The position numbers and the translations under genes were made by a program. From Ashinkailepas kermadecensis (Eukaryota; Arthropoda; Thecostraca; Neolepadidae), in contig JAOTOM010001606.1 in assembly GCA_034440615.1 (NCBI GenBank), positions 1 to 64,000 of the forward strand: DNA of 64,000 bases, read 5' to 3'. Shown here in pieces: positions 10,825 through 21,885 of this stretch; within the stretch, counting starts at the first letter, position 1, and each line of letters opens with the position of its first letter. The notes below the pieces were generated by a model that was given only the letters and a program-made list of their open reading frames with translations, searched no databases and was not told the origin of the DNA.

Positions 10825-11616
10825 CGACGGTGGCTTGCGGTCGGCTTAGTGCCAATGCGAAAGAGGCCGCCGTTGCTGTTCGAGGGTGCGGTCTACCTCC
10901 TCATGAGGCGCAGGCCATCTCAGGCTACTGCGAAGTCAGTGGACTCGAGATGAAGCGGTGCTGACGTCACGCTGAGGAAGCTGCAATCACTGAGCGTGAT
11001 ATCATGTAGCTGTTGGGGGACGGTTGATGCTCTTGCGGAGAGCGCCGTCAGCCTCTCCGACGATTTGGTGCGATGACGGGAGTTCTTTCCGACCTCTTGC
11101 GAGTTTTAGCTCTTCTCGAGCATCCAACAGTGGCACTTGAGCAACTGGTCCTTGACCTCTTCGAGACCGATGAAGGAAGGCACCGTTCATGTCAACTCAG
11201 ACCATACCAGGCCAGTGTCAGGTCATGTCAGGTCACTGCGAGTATTTCTAGATCAGGTCAGGTCTGTTCATCATGGGGAGGCCCGACTTACCGGCTCTTG
11301 AAAGCTAGCTTCGGCGACCAGCTGGCCTCCGAGGTACAGCAGTCTCCAACACGGCTGGGCCGTCGCTCAAACCAGAAACACTATCCAAATGTAACTGCAG
11401 CCTGAATCACTATCCAGCTGCCACTCAGCCCGAACCACTAACCACTACCGTGGCTCCAGCCTGACGCGCGGTCCGGCTGAACGCCAACTGCCCAAACGAA
11501 TGCCGCGCTGGTTGCACTGTAAGCGAAATTACAAATCCAGGGCCAGTACACTACCTGTTATTATTGGACGGAACCGGTCCCCGCCGCAAGCACCTCCTGC
11601 ACAGCGGCCTGGCGGT
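10825..11616. other. Upstream of the transporter, no gene recognised
   Basis: This holds only short frames without recognisable domains. A small cluster of CAGGTCA-like motifs (GGTCATGTCAGGTCA and GATCAGGTCAGGTC) lies at about 11218-11265. These resemble nuclear-receptor half-sites but could be a minor local repeat. No promoter element can be assigned to the transporter with confidence. Confidence 0.4.
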
Positions 11617-11860
11617 GGATGTAGTCTGGGGGTGGCTGGGGTGGCCGTGGATGTAGTCTGGGGGTGGCTGGGGTGGCTGGAATGCCGTGGATGTAGTCTG
11701 GGGGTGGCTGGGGTGGCTGGTGTGGCTGGGATGTAGTCTGGGGGTAGCTGGGGTGGCTGGGGTGGCTGGGATGTAGTCTGGGGGTGGCTGGGGTGGCTAG
11801 GGTGGCTGGGATGTAATCTGAGGGTGGCTGGGGTGGCTGGGATGTAGTCTGGGGGTGGCC
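11617..11860. repeat. G-rich minisatellite
   Basis: Repeats of a unit around GGATGTAGTCTGGGGG followed by two or three TGGCTGGGG blocks, in units of about 30-50 bp. Copies differ mainly in the number of TGGCTGGGG blocks. The open frame across it (11500-11736) is a by-product of the repeat. Confidence 0.9.
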
Positions 11861-12056
11861 GCGTTATCTGGCATGCGCGGTCAGTTATCTACTTTGATGG
11901 CCCGAAGGCAAAAACGCCGTGGATATAGGTGTTATCTACTGAGCTTAGCCGCACTTGATGAATCTGTATGTACAAATACTCCACCGGCATCGTTCATGCA
12001 AAACCATGTGTTGTCGGGTGCTATTCGCGAACGTCGATCGGCAGGCCAGAAGCCAA

Positions 12057-12210
12057 GGCCACGAACCTCGGCCCGCGGCCAAGGTTCCGCCCGCTGGCCA
12101 GAGGTCAAGGCCGCCAACCTCGGCCCGCGGCCAAAGTGCCGCCCGCTGGCCAGAGGTCAAGGCCGCCAACCTCGGCCCGCGGCCAAAGTCCCGCCCGCTG
12201 GCCTGAGGCG
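12057..12210. repeat. 52-bp GC-rich minisatellite, three copies
   Basis: Three nearly identical 52-bp units, with segments AACCTCGGCCCGCGG and CCGCCCGCTGGCC, in direct tandem. Open frames run through the array on both strands because stop codons are rare in such sequence; I regard them as non-coding. Confidence 0.9.
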
Positions 12211-14859
12211 CGGGCCGCGAGTGCTACTCTGTTGACCTGTGTCTCGTGCTTGGGCGAGGTCCGTGTGGCTGGGACCTCCTTGTGTCCGTGTCCATTGAGA
12301 TCCCTCGCCGTTTCGCTTTCACAGACACAGGCGCCGGAACGGCAGGGGCGCCAGAGCGTGATGTCCCCCATTAAATCCGGAAGTGTGATATTGACCTAAT
12401 GGCGTTCACTGAAAAGAATTGATGGAAAACTGTCCGGTGCCTTGGACGTTCAGTTTGGACGTTCAGCCACCTCGGTCCGCAGACACCCATGATTGCAGAA
12501 TTTATATCGCATTGACCGGTCGTGACCTCTGCTGGCAATGGTGTCACTTTGTATTCGCTAAGGGTGCAACTGGCTTTCTAATCATTAACTTCCCGCCCCC
12601 CCCCCCCCCCACCTCCCCAGTCATTGATTTCAAAATGTGGACTTGTCACATATTTTGTGCTGTGATGACCAACATAAGCAAAATGAGGCACACATCAGTT
12701 ATTGCATTCAAGCTTGGGCGATGCAGATACAATTGGCACCAGAATTAGTACACAAACGGAATGCATTGATACTAAAAATTGGCCTTCAAGTCAAGCACTC
12801 AGCAAGCAGTTCAGAATGTCTTGAAAGATGACTCTAGTGTTGGATGTCGCGCTGCACAACGTGCGTTGGGCGATATTGTTGCGATCAGATACAACTTGTC
12901 ACTAAGTTAATTATTGGATGGTGTAACGGCTAACCATGCCGTACCGTGCTCCGTAGCGTGTTCCGATATGCCTACCACACTGTTCCCCACTCCACCAACC
13001 ATTTTCGACGTTCGCTCCACGGAACTGTTTATTCATTCTTGCCAGCCGGCTCGCGCGTTGGACCTTGACCAAGGTGACCCCGACTGACGCGTGCCCTCTC
13101 TGTTGCAACACTCTGAGTCAGCCTCAGCGAGCCACCACGAAAACACCGTCATGTCTCGTGACCCTGAGGTGTAATCACCCGGCACACTGCATTGGATTTC
13201 GCTCGATTTATTTCACCAAAACCGACTTACCACACCAGCACACTACTGCATAGCGTGTTATCGGAGCCAGTCTCAGCTTGCCGCCACGCAAAAACACCCT
13301 TCCAATGTTACCCTCGCTCTATTTATTTTTCCGAACAGACCAATCCCAGGCTTTGTACTTCGCAGGACAAATTGCTTCGAACTCCACATTATGCCCTCTC
13401 GCTTCCTCACATCGCGTGTCCAAACCGTATATATACAGGACCCCAGATGACCAGAGGTTAGGTCAGCTTGGCACACCTCCGAAAACGAGGCATCCTGTAC
13501 TTGCTCTCGTGACAACTAGACCGACTGTGTTGTTGTGTGTTTGCTTTTTGTGCGAACAACTGCGTTCCTCTGCGTCGGCAGACTACGCTTGCCCAGTAAG
13601 ATCGACCATCAGTACGGCGCAAGCCTTGACTGTTTGATTCTGGACTATCTGCACGGCGCAAGCTTTGACTGTTTTACTTCTATGGACTCTGAGCATATTG
13701 TACATACCATCCGGTCCGTCCATTATGTGAAGACGCATTTTCGATTTGGCATCCGGCACGTTTTCCGTACGAAACACAGAGCACGATTGGTATCTGGACG
13801 ACCTCGGCACAATACCCAAGTTTACAGGTCACAGTCTCCGACAAGCAGAGCAGACGCAGGGCCGTCTACACCTGCACCATCAGGTGTCAGCGGACGGCAA
13901 CAGTGATAAGCTGGGGATGCTCACGATTTAAAAAAGACATATGGGTGCAGACTGGTGGCTATGAATGCCGAAGTATTAGCGTTTATAGGGAACATTTCTA
14001 GTTTTGTCACAAGCAACGGCGAGCCTTCACGTCCTTCTTTACATATTTGTTATTTGCTTGGTATTATTTTTACAGCGGGATACTTGTAAAACCCATTGAT
14101 TTTGATGAGCTGTCGACGGGGCCTATACGGCACTACTGCACTCATGTTTCTCACTTAAATGCCAAACTAAAAGACTCACTAAGTATGACAAGCTATGAAA
14201 AATACGTTGTTTGTAATAAACCATTTGCGTCAAAAACCCCCAAGTATCCTCCATTTGTGACGTAAGGCTTCCTTGAATCATGAGATCATGATATAGTTTA
14301 CATCTGCCAGAACATTTTGACGGAAAGAAGCCATCCGAGGGGTGTAATAATCAAACGAACAATAATTATTGGACATATAGATCAACTAAATTGGGTGAAA
14401 TAACTTCATTGAGTTCGTCTCACGCTGCCATGTAGTGATATTTTGAAACGAAGAGTTTAAATATCTACAAATCGCATTGTGATTATGCATGCTTCTATGA
14501 ACCCGCATGACCCCCGTGGCTAGTACAGTATGCGGCGGATGCCACACTGCCACTAGGACGATGAGCATCAGTCATTGCGATTTTATCGCGGTCTAAACTA
14601 CGTACACTTTTCAAACACATACCCCACGCACAACGCCTAAGCTATTATAACTAACGCCAATGCCTAGTACTACATTCCCCAATATAATGTGGGCGCATTA
14701 TTTATCCTCGTGCCCATCACTGACTCGGGCCGAAAATGTTGTCAGACCCGACGTACGTAGTATCTAGCACTAACCTGCGCAAAAAATGTTCCGATTTTGC
14801 ATCGCGAACAATAACAATAAACACTACTTAGTAACGAGACAAGCCATGGAATACAAATC
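12211..14859. other. No gene recognised
   Basis: About 2.6 kb without a convincing gene. It contains a poly-C run at about 12595-12611 and a short direct duplication (GGCGCAAGCTTTGACTG-type units near 13616 and 13660). A weak 146-bp spaced similarity (CAGCCTCAGCGAGCC near 13120 and a relative near 13267) is also present. The longest frames (about 120 codons, 13278-13906) have no recognisable domain. Confidence 0.5.
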
Positions 14860-15872
14860 CCAACCGACGTGTTTCCACACTTGCTGAGAGCAAGGTGTAA
14901 TTCGTGGATAGTAAACGACTTATTGTAGATTTCTCTATTGCTAGAGTTAAAATTTGCTTTGTAGGCAAGGGCGTCTAGAGCGCTTACTATAGTGGTGTCG
15001 TAGTTGCTGTTGCCAGATACGCTGGCGTAGTGTAGTTTAAAGTGGTATACGACTTGTTGTGGGTCAGTGATGTGCTGTCCTTTCACCGTCAGCTGGGGGA
15101 AGGGGCCTGGTGATGGGCGTTTCAGGTTGAAACGCTTCATCAGGTCCCAGATTCTGCCGGTAGGGGTGAACCTATTGAATTGAGAGGCAAAAGACTGCCA
15201 ACAGTTTTGTCGTGCTGTTCGAATTGTGTACCGGCAGTGTTTTTGAGATTGTCTGTATGCTGCAAGGTGTGCTTCGCACACGCATCTTTTGAATTGTTTG
15301 TGGGCACGGCGCCGTGCGGCGATTGCCTGACAGTCCGGGGTCCACCATGGCGTAGATGCCTTCTTCCTAGGTTTGTTACTTTTTTGGGACGGAGTCTCGT
15401 GCTGCTGAGCTGATGGCCCTTAGGATTGTCTCGATTTTACTGGTCTCTGAAGTTGTTAGGTTGAGGTCCACCTGTTCCTCGAATTTAGCCCAGTCCGCTC
15501 ATTTCAAGTTCCAAGATTGTCTAAATAGCTTAGTGTGGTGGATGGCGTCCGTGCTGAGCCTAATTGAGATTGGGCAGTGGTCGCTCAGCCCGGGAACGTC
15601 TGAAACTGACCAGTCAAATAGTGAACTAAGTCGTTGGGAGCAGCACGGTAAGTCAATGCAACTGTCCGATCCTCCTAAGGTCGGGTTGTAGCGGGTGGCG
15701 GCCCCGGTGTTAAGAAGCACTAGGTTGTGGTCCGAAATAAACTGGTGAGTTTCGTGCCCTCTAGCGTCAGTCTGGTCGCTTCCCCAGGAGGGGTGTTTAG
15801 CATTAAGGTCTCCCATAATGAGAACTGGTGGAGGAGCGTGAAGCAGCAAGTCGCTCAGCTCCCGAGAGAGAG
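14860..15872 (-). mobile_element. LINE family A, copy D: endonuclease/linker fragment
   Basis: This matches copy B at about 57211-58205. Read on the minus strand it carries an apurinic-like endonuclease with ILIMGDLNAKHPSWGSD and LSDHCPISIRL motifs. The linker before RT follows, ending in a reading-frame break near 15281. It stops abruptly at both ends, so neither the LINE 5' end nor its 3' tail is present; this is a truncated or rearranged fragment. Compared with copy B it retains 14 bases near 14985 that copy B has lost. Confidence 0.85.
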
Positions 15873-15945
15873 CAGCTTTTTTTCTCTCATTTTGTTAGGT
15901 TAGGCACTTCGGCCTCCTCAGGCCATTTCGTGCCGCCTCAAACCT

Positions 15946-16200
15946 AAAAAAAGCAGCCTGGACACCCTTTTCAGAATCCATAACCGCACAAACAGTACAC
16001 AACCCACACCTCACACCAGAGCAATTTGAGCACATCCTCATCACTACAGCACACCAACACATACCACAAACAAAACCACGCCATCAACACAAACCTCGCG
16101 CGGCGCCCTGGTGGAGCGACGAATGCCACCGGGCGATCCGCGCGAGGAATGACGCAAGGCGCAGACACGAAAGACACCGCACACCGGAAACACTCACAGC
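15946..16200 (+). mobile_element. LINE family E fragment (between endonuclease and RT)
   Basis: The plus strand resembles the reverse complement of about 37378-37640, in the LINE E ORF2 between endonuclease and RT. Shared segments include CAACACATACCACAAAC, AACCTCGCGCGGC and CACCGCACACCGG. The fragment lies opposite in orientation to copy D beside it and is cut off where the 'X' repeat begins at 16201. Confidence 0.75.
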
Positions 16201-16426
16201 CAGGGGCGTCGATTTGTATCCTTTTGCGGGGGCCATGCCCCCCCCAATGCTTATCTTGGCTCCCCCGATGTTGATTTGGGCCCCCCCAATAACCCATGCT
16301 ATTTTTATGCTGATAAAAAGCTAAAGGGAAAAAAAGAAGAAAAACACTGTGTTAGGTACATATAAAACTTAGTTGATGTTAACCAGCACATTTTGTACTG
16401 AAAAAGAACAGATTTGGATTAGATAG
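16201..16426 (+). repeat. Repeat X copy 1 and left end of duplicated block S1
   Basis: This starts CAGGGGCGTCGATTTG and continues with C-rich segments (AATGTTGATTTGGGC) and an AT-rich body. The same start occurs at 21067, 21588, 58365, 59447 and 59949, and in diverged form at 22532 and 61138, always on the plus strand. The CAGGGGCGTCG end resembles termini of hAT-type DNA transposons, but I find no matching inverted end. The L2 LINE interrupts this copy at 16426; it resumes at 20041. Confidence 0.75.
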
Positions 16427-16448
16427 CGCACGAGATTGTGCTCGTGCG
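16427..16448 (+). other. Hairpin at the 5' end of the L2-type LINE
   Basis: The first 22 bases form a perfect 8-bp stem, CGCACGAG with CTCGTGCG, around a 6-base loop. It sits exactly at the insertion junction. It may be a real 5' feature of the element or junction-derived sequence. Confidence 0.6.
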
Positions 16449-16658
16449 CCTGACTATGGCGGCCGGCTTTGTGATAGCTCCGTGTTTTTAATATTATTTC
16501 AGTGGTCATCGGTGGTGTAGCGTGCTGAAACTGTTCTGAGACCCGGTTTAGACAGTGCTGGTTCCAGATCCATGACTTTCGACCGCGTGCAGTGCCCCTA
16601 TACGGCATCATTTTGTCGACTTGTGCCCTATTTTACCTACAGATGCTGAGCCGTCTGA

Positions 16659-18002
16659 ATGGGCCGGGCTTTGTCGCCCCATCCCCCGTTCTACCGCTTC
16701 CAGTGGACCTCGCCCCGCAAATCAGCAGCGAGATTTCTGCTGACGTCACACGCCTCCGTCTTCTACCACCCGGCTCAACACTCAACCGTTTGTGACCTCG
16801 TGGCTGGCCAGTCGCGGCGGCCGCTGCTCCGTCCAGCGTGGCAGGTGACGTCACCGCCGCGTTCCTGGTCGGCTGGCGCTGCCGGGGCGCTGTCACGTGG
16901 GCCAGCGCTCTCGGCCGGGAAATGGGTCACCCCCTCCCCAGCCCCGTGCCGGCGCACGCACCGAGGCAGCCGTGCCGGCCGCCGCCGCCAACTGCGGCGC
17001 GGCCGCGTGCCACGTGCCGTGGGATGCCGCCCGGCTCCCGCGGACCGAACTCTGACCATCCCAACCAGACTCACCGTCCGGCAGACGGCACGCCGTCGAC
17101 ACCAGCCAGCCGTCACACAGCCGGAGTGTCGCATCAAGGTGGCATACCTCAACGTCAACCACCTAATGCCATCTATCGACGACGTATCAATCCTGCTGAG
17201 AAATAACGCGCTGGACATTCTGTGCGTGGGCGAGACTTTCCTCAACGATGATACCGACACTCGATTTTTACTTTTCCCGGGCTATGTCGTGGAGCGCCGG
17301 GATCGTAAAACCAATGGTGGTGGCGTATGCGTAATTTACAAAAATTGTATGCAGGCAGAAATTTTGCCGGTCCCATCCACCGGTTCGCATTTGGAAGTTT
17401 TATGGTTGCGGTTTTCAGCAAAATCGCCGTTTGTTCTCGGGACTATCTACAGGCCACCGAAATCACCAGTAGCAGCCACCCTCGACGATCTGCAACAACA
17501 AATCACGTTTCTCCTCACCAAACAGCTGCCAATACATGCCATGGGTGATATGAATCTGGAACTGCTCCAGCCGTCAGCTGCGGGGGTGCGGAGGTACGTG
17601 ACAATGATGGAAGACCTGGGCTTCCAGCAGCTGATCTCATCGCCGACCCGCACCACCGACACGTCGTCTACCCTCATAGATCACATTTTAGCATCTCGAC
17701 CAGAGTCAGTCTCCAACCCTCGCGTGATCGCCTGTAGCTTCAGCGATCACGACCTCGTCACATCTGACATCAGCGTCAAACGGACGCGCCCGAAACCACA
17801 AACCATCACGGTCCGGTCCACCAGGCGTGTAAACAACGACGCCCTCTGCTTAGACCTTCTCCAGGCCGATTGGAGCCAAGTGTACAACGCGGACTCTGCA
17901 GCTGAGAAGTGGCGCGCCTGGCTCGAGGCGTGGCAGCCGATCATCGACCACCACATGCCTCTCCGAACAATCCGGATCAAACACCCCCGGCTCCCTGGCT
18001 TC
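16659..18002 (+). pseudogene. L2-type LINE: leader and endonuclease
   Basis: The first 160 or so codons have no domain I recognise and are GC- and Pro/Arg-rich. An exonuclease-endonuclease-phosphatase domain follows: YLNVNHL, CVGETFLND (catalytic Glu), GTIYRPPKSP, AMGDMNLELL (Asp and Asn), TLIDHILAS and FSDHDLVTSD. This enzyme nicks target DNA in active L2 elements. The frame leaves homology at about 17995, where one base too many or too few moves the protein into another frame (WLHENEELREHMKKRDRCR). Confidence 0.85.
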
Positions 18003-19880
18003 ATGAAAATGAAGAGCTCAGAGAGCACATGAAGAAGCGGGATCGCTGCCGAGAGGCCCGAGACCAAGACAAGAATAACACGGTGAAACAACAGGCCTAT
18101 AAGGACAGCAGAAATGCCGTGAAACGAGCGCAATACAACGCCTGCGCAGACTACTACGCCACGTCATACCGTCACCAGAAAACGAAGACGTGGACCGACA
18201 TCCGCCGATTTCTGCTTGCCGCCAAGAAGCCCGAGCCCAGGATCGACCCACCCCACCTGAGCGACGCCGCCTGGGCTGACAAGTTAAATCGTCACTTTGT
18301 GACCGCGGGAGCTGACGTTGCTGCCACGTTATCGGCGGCTCCACAGGGAGTGCGGCTGCCGTCCAGACCACCTCGGGTGTGCAGTAGCTCCTTCCGCGTA
18401 CACACTGTGACGTTACCAGAATTGTCGTTGGCACTCGATCGAATGGGAAATACTCGCGCCAGTGGAAACGACGAAATAACACTTCATATGCTGAGAGCGA
18501 CGTTTGTAGTCACAGGGCCTCATTTACTGCATGTGACAAACTATTCACTGCGTACTGGTGAGGGCCGCCTCAGTGGAAAGAGGCCTGCGTTATTCCGTTG
18601 CACAAGAAGGGTGATCGTGACGACCCCGGAAATTTTAGGCCCATATCTTTGCTGAGTGTTGTTGCTAAACTGTGTGAGAAAATTGTAAACACGCAACTTT
18701 CATTCTATCTCGACTCAAACCACATACTCTGTTCAAATCAATATGGTTTTCGTCCCGGCCATTCAACCGAAACAGCAATGCTCGATACTGTACAATTTCT
18801 GACCAAAAATATGGATTGTGGTCATGTGTCTACCCTGCTTGCTGCTCATACTTCCCGCGCGTTCGATAGCGTGGAGCATAGCCGCCTGTTAGAAAAGCTA
18901 GGCTGGTATGGGATCGACGTTCACTGGTTTGAGGATTGGTTGCGGGGGAGGAGCCATAAAATTCAGGGGAGTACCGCTGAGCCACTCCCGGTGACGCACG
19001 GTGTAGTACAGGGAAGCCAAATCGGACCAACATTGTATTTGATTTTCACCAACGACCTAGCATCACATCTAAAGTATGGCCACTTGGTAATTTTCGCCGA
19101 TGATGCGCAATTTCTAGACTCTGACGCCCCAGGCAACATGTCTGCGCTAAACAACGTGTAGAAAACACCTTGGATACAGCTCTGAACTGGTTCACACAAA
19201 ATTGGCTAAAAATCAACCCTGGAAAGACTGAGCTCCTGGCTGTCAAATCCCAGCGCCGGAAATGTGACACCTTATCGATCAAATTTGGAGATGCTGAAAT
19301 TAAGCCGTCACCGAACGCACAAATCCTAGGTGTGCACGTCGATTCGACTTTGACCTGGGATAGACAGGTGTCTCAGGTGGTTCGGCGGTGCTATAGTGTT
19401 CTCGTTGGCCTGTCAAAATTTCGACACAAATTACCCTCAGAAACGAAGAAACTCCTCATTCAGGCACTGGTTTTCCCCCACATCTACTACTGTATGACAG
19501 TTTGGGGAAGTTGCAACGAAACCCAGAGAGATAGGATTCAGAAGGCGATAAATTTTGGTGCCCGTATAGTATCCGGCCTCGGCCGACGAGAACACATCAC
19601 CCCGGCACTAGAGGCACTTGGATGGTTGAAATTTGATGCCATGTTGGAGGAGCGCGACGTAGCAATGATCCGGAAGCTAACGTCGTCTGGTGTCTCACCT
19701 ACGCTAGCGAGCTCTATCAAGCGTCGTGCGGAGGTGTCGTCCAGGAGAACTCGGTGCGCAGACACAGGGATGTTGGAGCTCCCGCGAGTTCGCTCCGAAC
19801 TCGCTAAGCGTAGCTACCCGTTCAGAGCCGTAGCTGCGTGGAACGGCCGTTTGGAGGCGCATTCTATCACTAGGTAAAGT
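18003..19880 (+). pseudogene. L2-type LINE: reverse transcriptase
   Basis: The RT is spread over three frames. It shows ALDRMGNTRASGNDEI, PLHKKGDRDDPGNFRPISLL, QYGFRPGHSTETAM, the catalytic VIFADDAQFL near 19090 and, after another shift, NWLKINPGKTELL and HVDSTLTWDRQV. The palm motif A, usually LLDLSxAFD, reads AHTSRAFDS, so the catalytic Asp is replaced by His (a GAT to CAT change). With the frameshifts, this copy could not have moved by its own enzyme in its present form. Confidence 0.85.
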
Positions 19881-20005
19881 GTGATCTATGTCTAGATGAT
19901 TTTAATTGACTCTTGTTTATTGACACGAGAAGTAGGATTATGTATATAGTTTTACAGCAATGTACTGACGTGAGGGCTGAACAGCCATATTATTGTGGAG
20001 ACCTC

Positions 20006-20040
20006 AATAAATCTGACTCTGACTCTGACTCTGACTCTGA
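20006..20040 (+). terminator. Polyadenylation signal and TCTGAC tail of the L2-type LINE
   Basis: AATAAA at 20006-20011 is followed at once by about five TCTGAC units, the 3' tail of the LINE. The tail joins repeat X at GTATCCAAC, sharing CTGA with the original target. Confidence 0.8.
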
Positions 20041-20844
20041 GTATCCAACTTTTGCTACACAATTCAAAATTATGTGCAAAAAAACAAAATAGCTAGATTT
20101 CCCTCCACTGTGGAAGGAAAACTTACAGCATACAATGTTAAGATTCGATGATGATGCATTTTAAACCAGATTGTCTTTTTAAATAATGTTAAGCCACAAA
20201 ACAACAATTGGATTGTCATACTGATGTTTGTACATGCCACCAATGGCAAAACCACATGCATATGAGCTTAAACAAGAAAAAATCCATTCTTAATTTCCAG
20301 TCATTGTCAAACTTGCATTGTCCAGTGAACACCAATGACAATCATCATTGAGATTGTGGATATGCAAACTATAATTATCTTCAGCAGCCCACCTATCACA
20401 CCATCAGCTTGATATTTACCTAGGTACCTACCTACCTACATGCCCAATGACAATGCATGCATTAAATATTGATATGGGGAAAAACGAGAGCCATGTGTGG
20501 GAAAATCTGCCAGCTTATGATACCATGACAGAGAAAAGTCAGCAAGAAGCTGCATGGCCACTGCATTATAATTGGTATTCCTAAAAGAATAAAAAAGAAA
20601 GCTGTGGCTCACATGACTTTTAAGCAAACCTTACAGTCATACAAGACCAATGCTATACCAGAAATAGCCTTGACAAGACCAATGTCTCGTACGCCGCAAA
20701 AACACCATTATTAATCGCCGCAAAAATACCATTATTTTAAAAGGTACACCAAAGTTCGCATTCAAACCTTGATGACGTCACAGGTTTGTATTCGTATGTT
20801 GCAGAAATTGGAAGCATCAGGCAAGTTTCAATTTCACTGCACAT

Positions 20845-21066
20845 GGGTGGGGGAATGATTTTTTTTAGGCGTACCGGACCACAGAGGTCATTTGCGCCAC
20901 CTTTGAAGCGAGTACGCTACATGTCTGACTATAAAAGCGGGTGTTTGCGATCAAGGTGCAGGCATGTGGACGTTTACGTAAAGGGAATTTTACGTTATAG
21001 TTTGTGTGATATTTTAGGCGCTGAAGGTGGGGCTAGGATGGGGACATCCCCCTAATGTCTAGATGG
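20845..21066 (-). mobile_element. Old LINE A 3'-end fragment in S1
   Basis: About 220 bp resembling the 3' UTR end of LINE A (compare 54035-54240), including the CGTACCGGACCACAGAGG and GATATTTTAGGCGCTGAAGG segments, but more diverged than copies A to C. The same fragment is at 59228-59446 in S2, so it predates the block duplication. Confidence 0.75.
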
Positions 21067-21498
21067 CAGGGGCGTCGATTTGTATCCTTTTGTGGGGGCC
21101 AGGGCCCCACCAATGTTGATCTTGGCCCCCCCAATGTTGATTTGGGCCTCCCCAATAACATGCTATTTGTATGCTGATAAAAAAGTTGAAGGAAAAAAGA
21201 AGGCAAACACCATGCTAGGTACATAGAAAATGTAGCTGATGTTAACCAGCACATTTTGTAATGGAAAAAAACAGATTTGGGTTAGATAGTGGACTGACTC
21301 TCCACCTTTTGCTACAAAATTAAAAATGGTGTGCACAAAAACCAATTGTCATTGTCAAACTTGCATACAATCCAGTCCCGTGGACAACAATCAGTTATCA
21401 TTGAGAGTGTAGATATACAAACTATAATTAACCTCAACAGCCCTCTCATCACACTATTAGCTTGATATTTACCTGGTACCTAGGCACCTAGGTACATG
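21067..21498 (+). repeat. Repeat X copy 2
   Basis: CAGGGGCGTCGATTTG start, then C-rich and AT-rich parts ending near a GGTACCTAGGCACCTAGG segment. It is followed directly by a CR1 fragment and another X copy (from 21588). Confidence 0.7.
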
Positions 21499-21587
21499 CT
21501 GCAGAAAAACTTAGAAGAGCTTGTGAAGTGGTTAAAAAAATGGCAGATGAAATTAAATTTTGATAAGTGCAAAATCATGCATGTATG
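21499..21587 (+). mobile_element. CR1-type reverse transcriptase fragment
   Basis: The plus strand translates to LQKNLEELVKWLKKWQMKL followed by NFDKCKIMHV, a stretch of RT just after the catalytic motif in CR1-type LINEs. Compare SFNYDKCKVMHLG on the minus strand near 44420. Only about 89 bp is left. The same fragment with a small frame change lies at 59860-59948. Confidence 0.8.
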
Positions 21588-21885
21588 CAGGGGCGTCGAA
21601 TTGTATCCTTTTGTGAGGGCTATGGCCCCACCAATGTTGATCTTGCCCCCCCCATGTTGATTTGGGCCCCCCCAATAACCTATGCTATTTTATGCTGATA
21701 AGAAAGCTAAAGGGAAAAAATGAAAAACCCCATGCTAAGTAGAAACATTGATGTTAACCAGCACATTTTGTACTGAATAGAAACAGATTTGGATTAGATA
21801 GTGGACTGACTCTCCACCTTTTGCTGAAAAATATAAAATTGTGTGCAAAAACAAACAAAATAGCTGGAATTCCCTAATTCAGAAA
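21588..21885 (+). repeat. Repeat X copy 3, deleted at its right end
   Basis: Starts CAGGGGCGTCGAATTG. Homology with S2 breaks at 21885, where S1 jumps past about 250 bp that S2 keeps (60237-60485). This is probably a deletion in S1. Confidence 0.65.

Larger units (their letters stand above)
16427..20040 (+). mobile_element. L2-type LINE, nearly full length, inserted in repeat X
   Basis: The paralogous block reads GATTTGGATTAGATAG then TGGACTGAGTATCC at about 58579-58608 with nothing between, so the insert limits are known to within a few bases. The element holds a GC-rich leader, an endonuclease (about 17140-17780), RT (about 18580-19200), a C-terminal region to 19877, an AATAAA and a TCTGAC-type tail. 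Tails of short tandem repeats instead of poly-A are typical of the L2/CR1 group. At least three frameshifts (near 18000, 18560 and 19155) inactivate it. No target duplication is seen; up to 8 bases of target appear to be lost. Confidence 0.85.
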
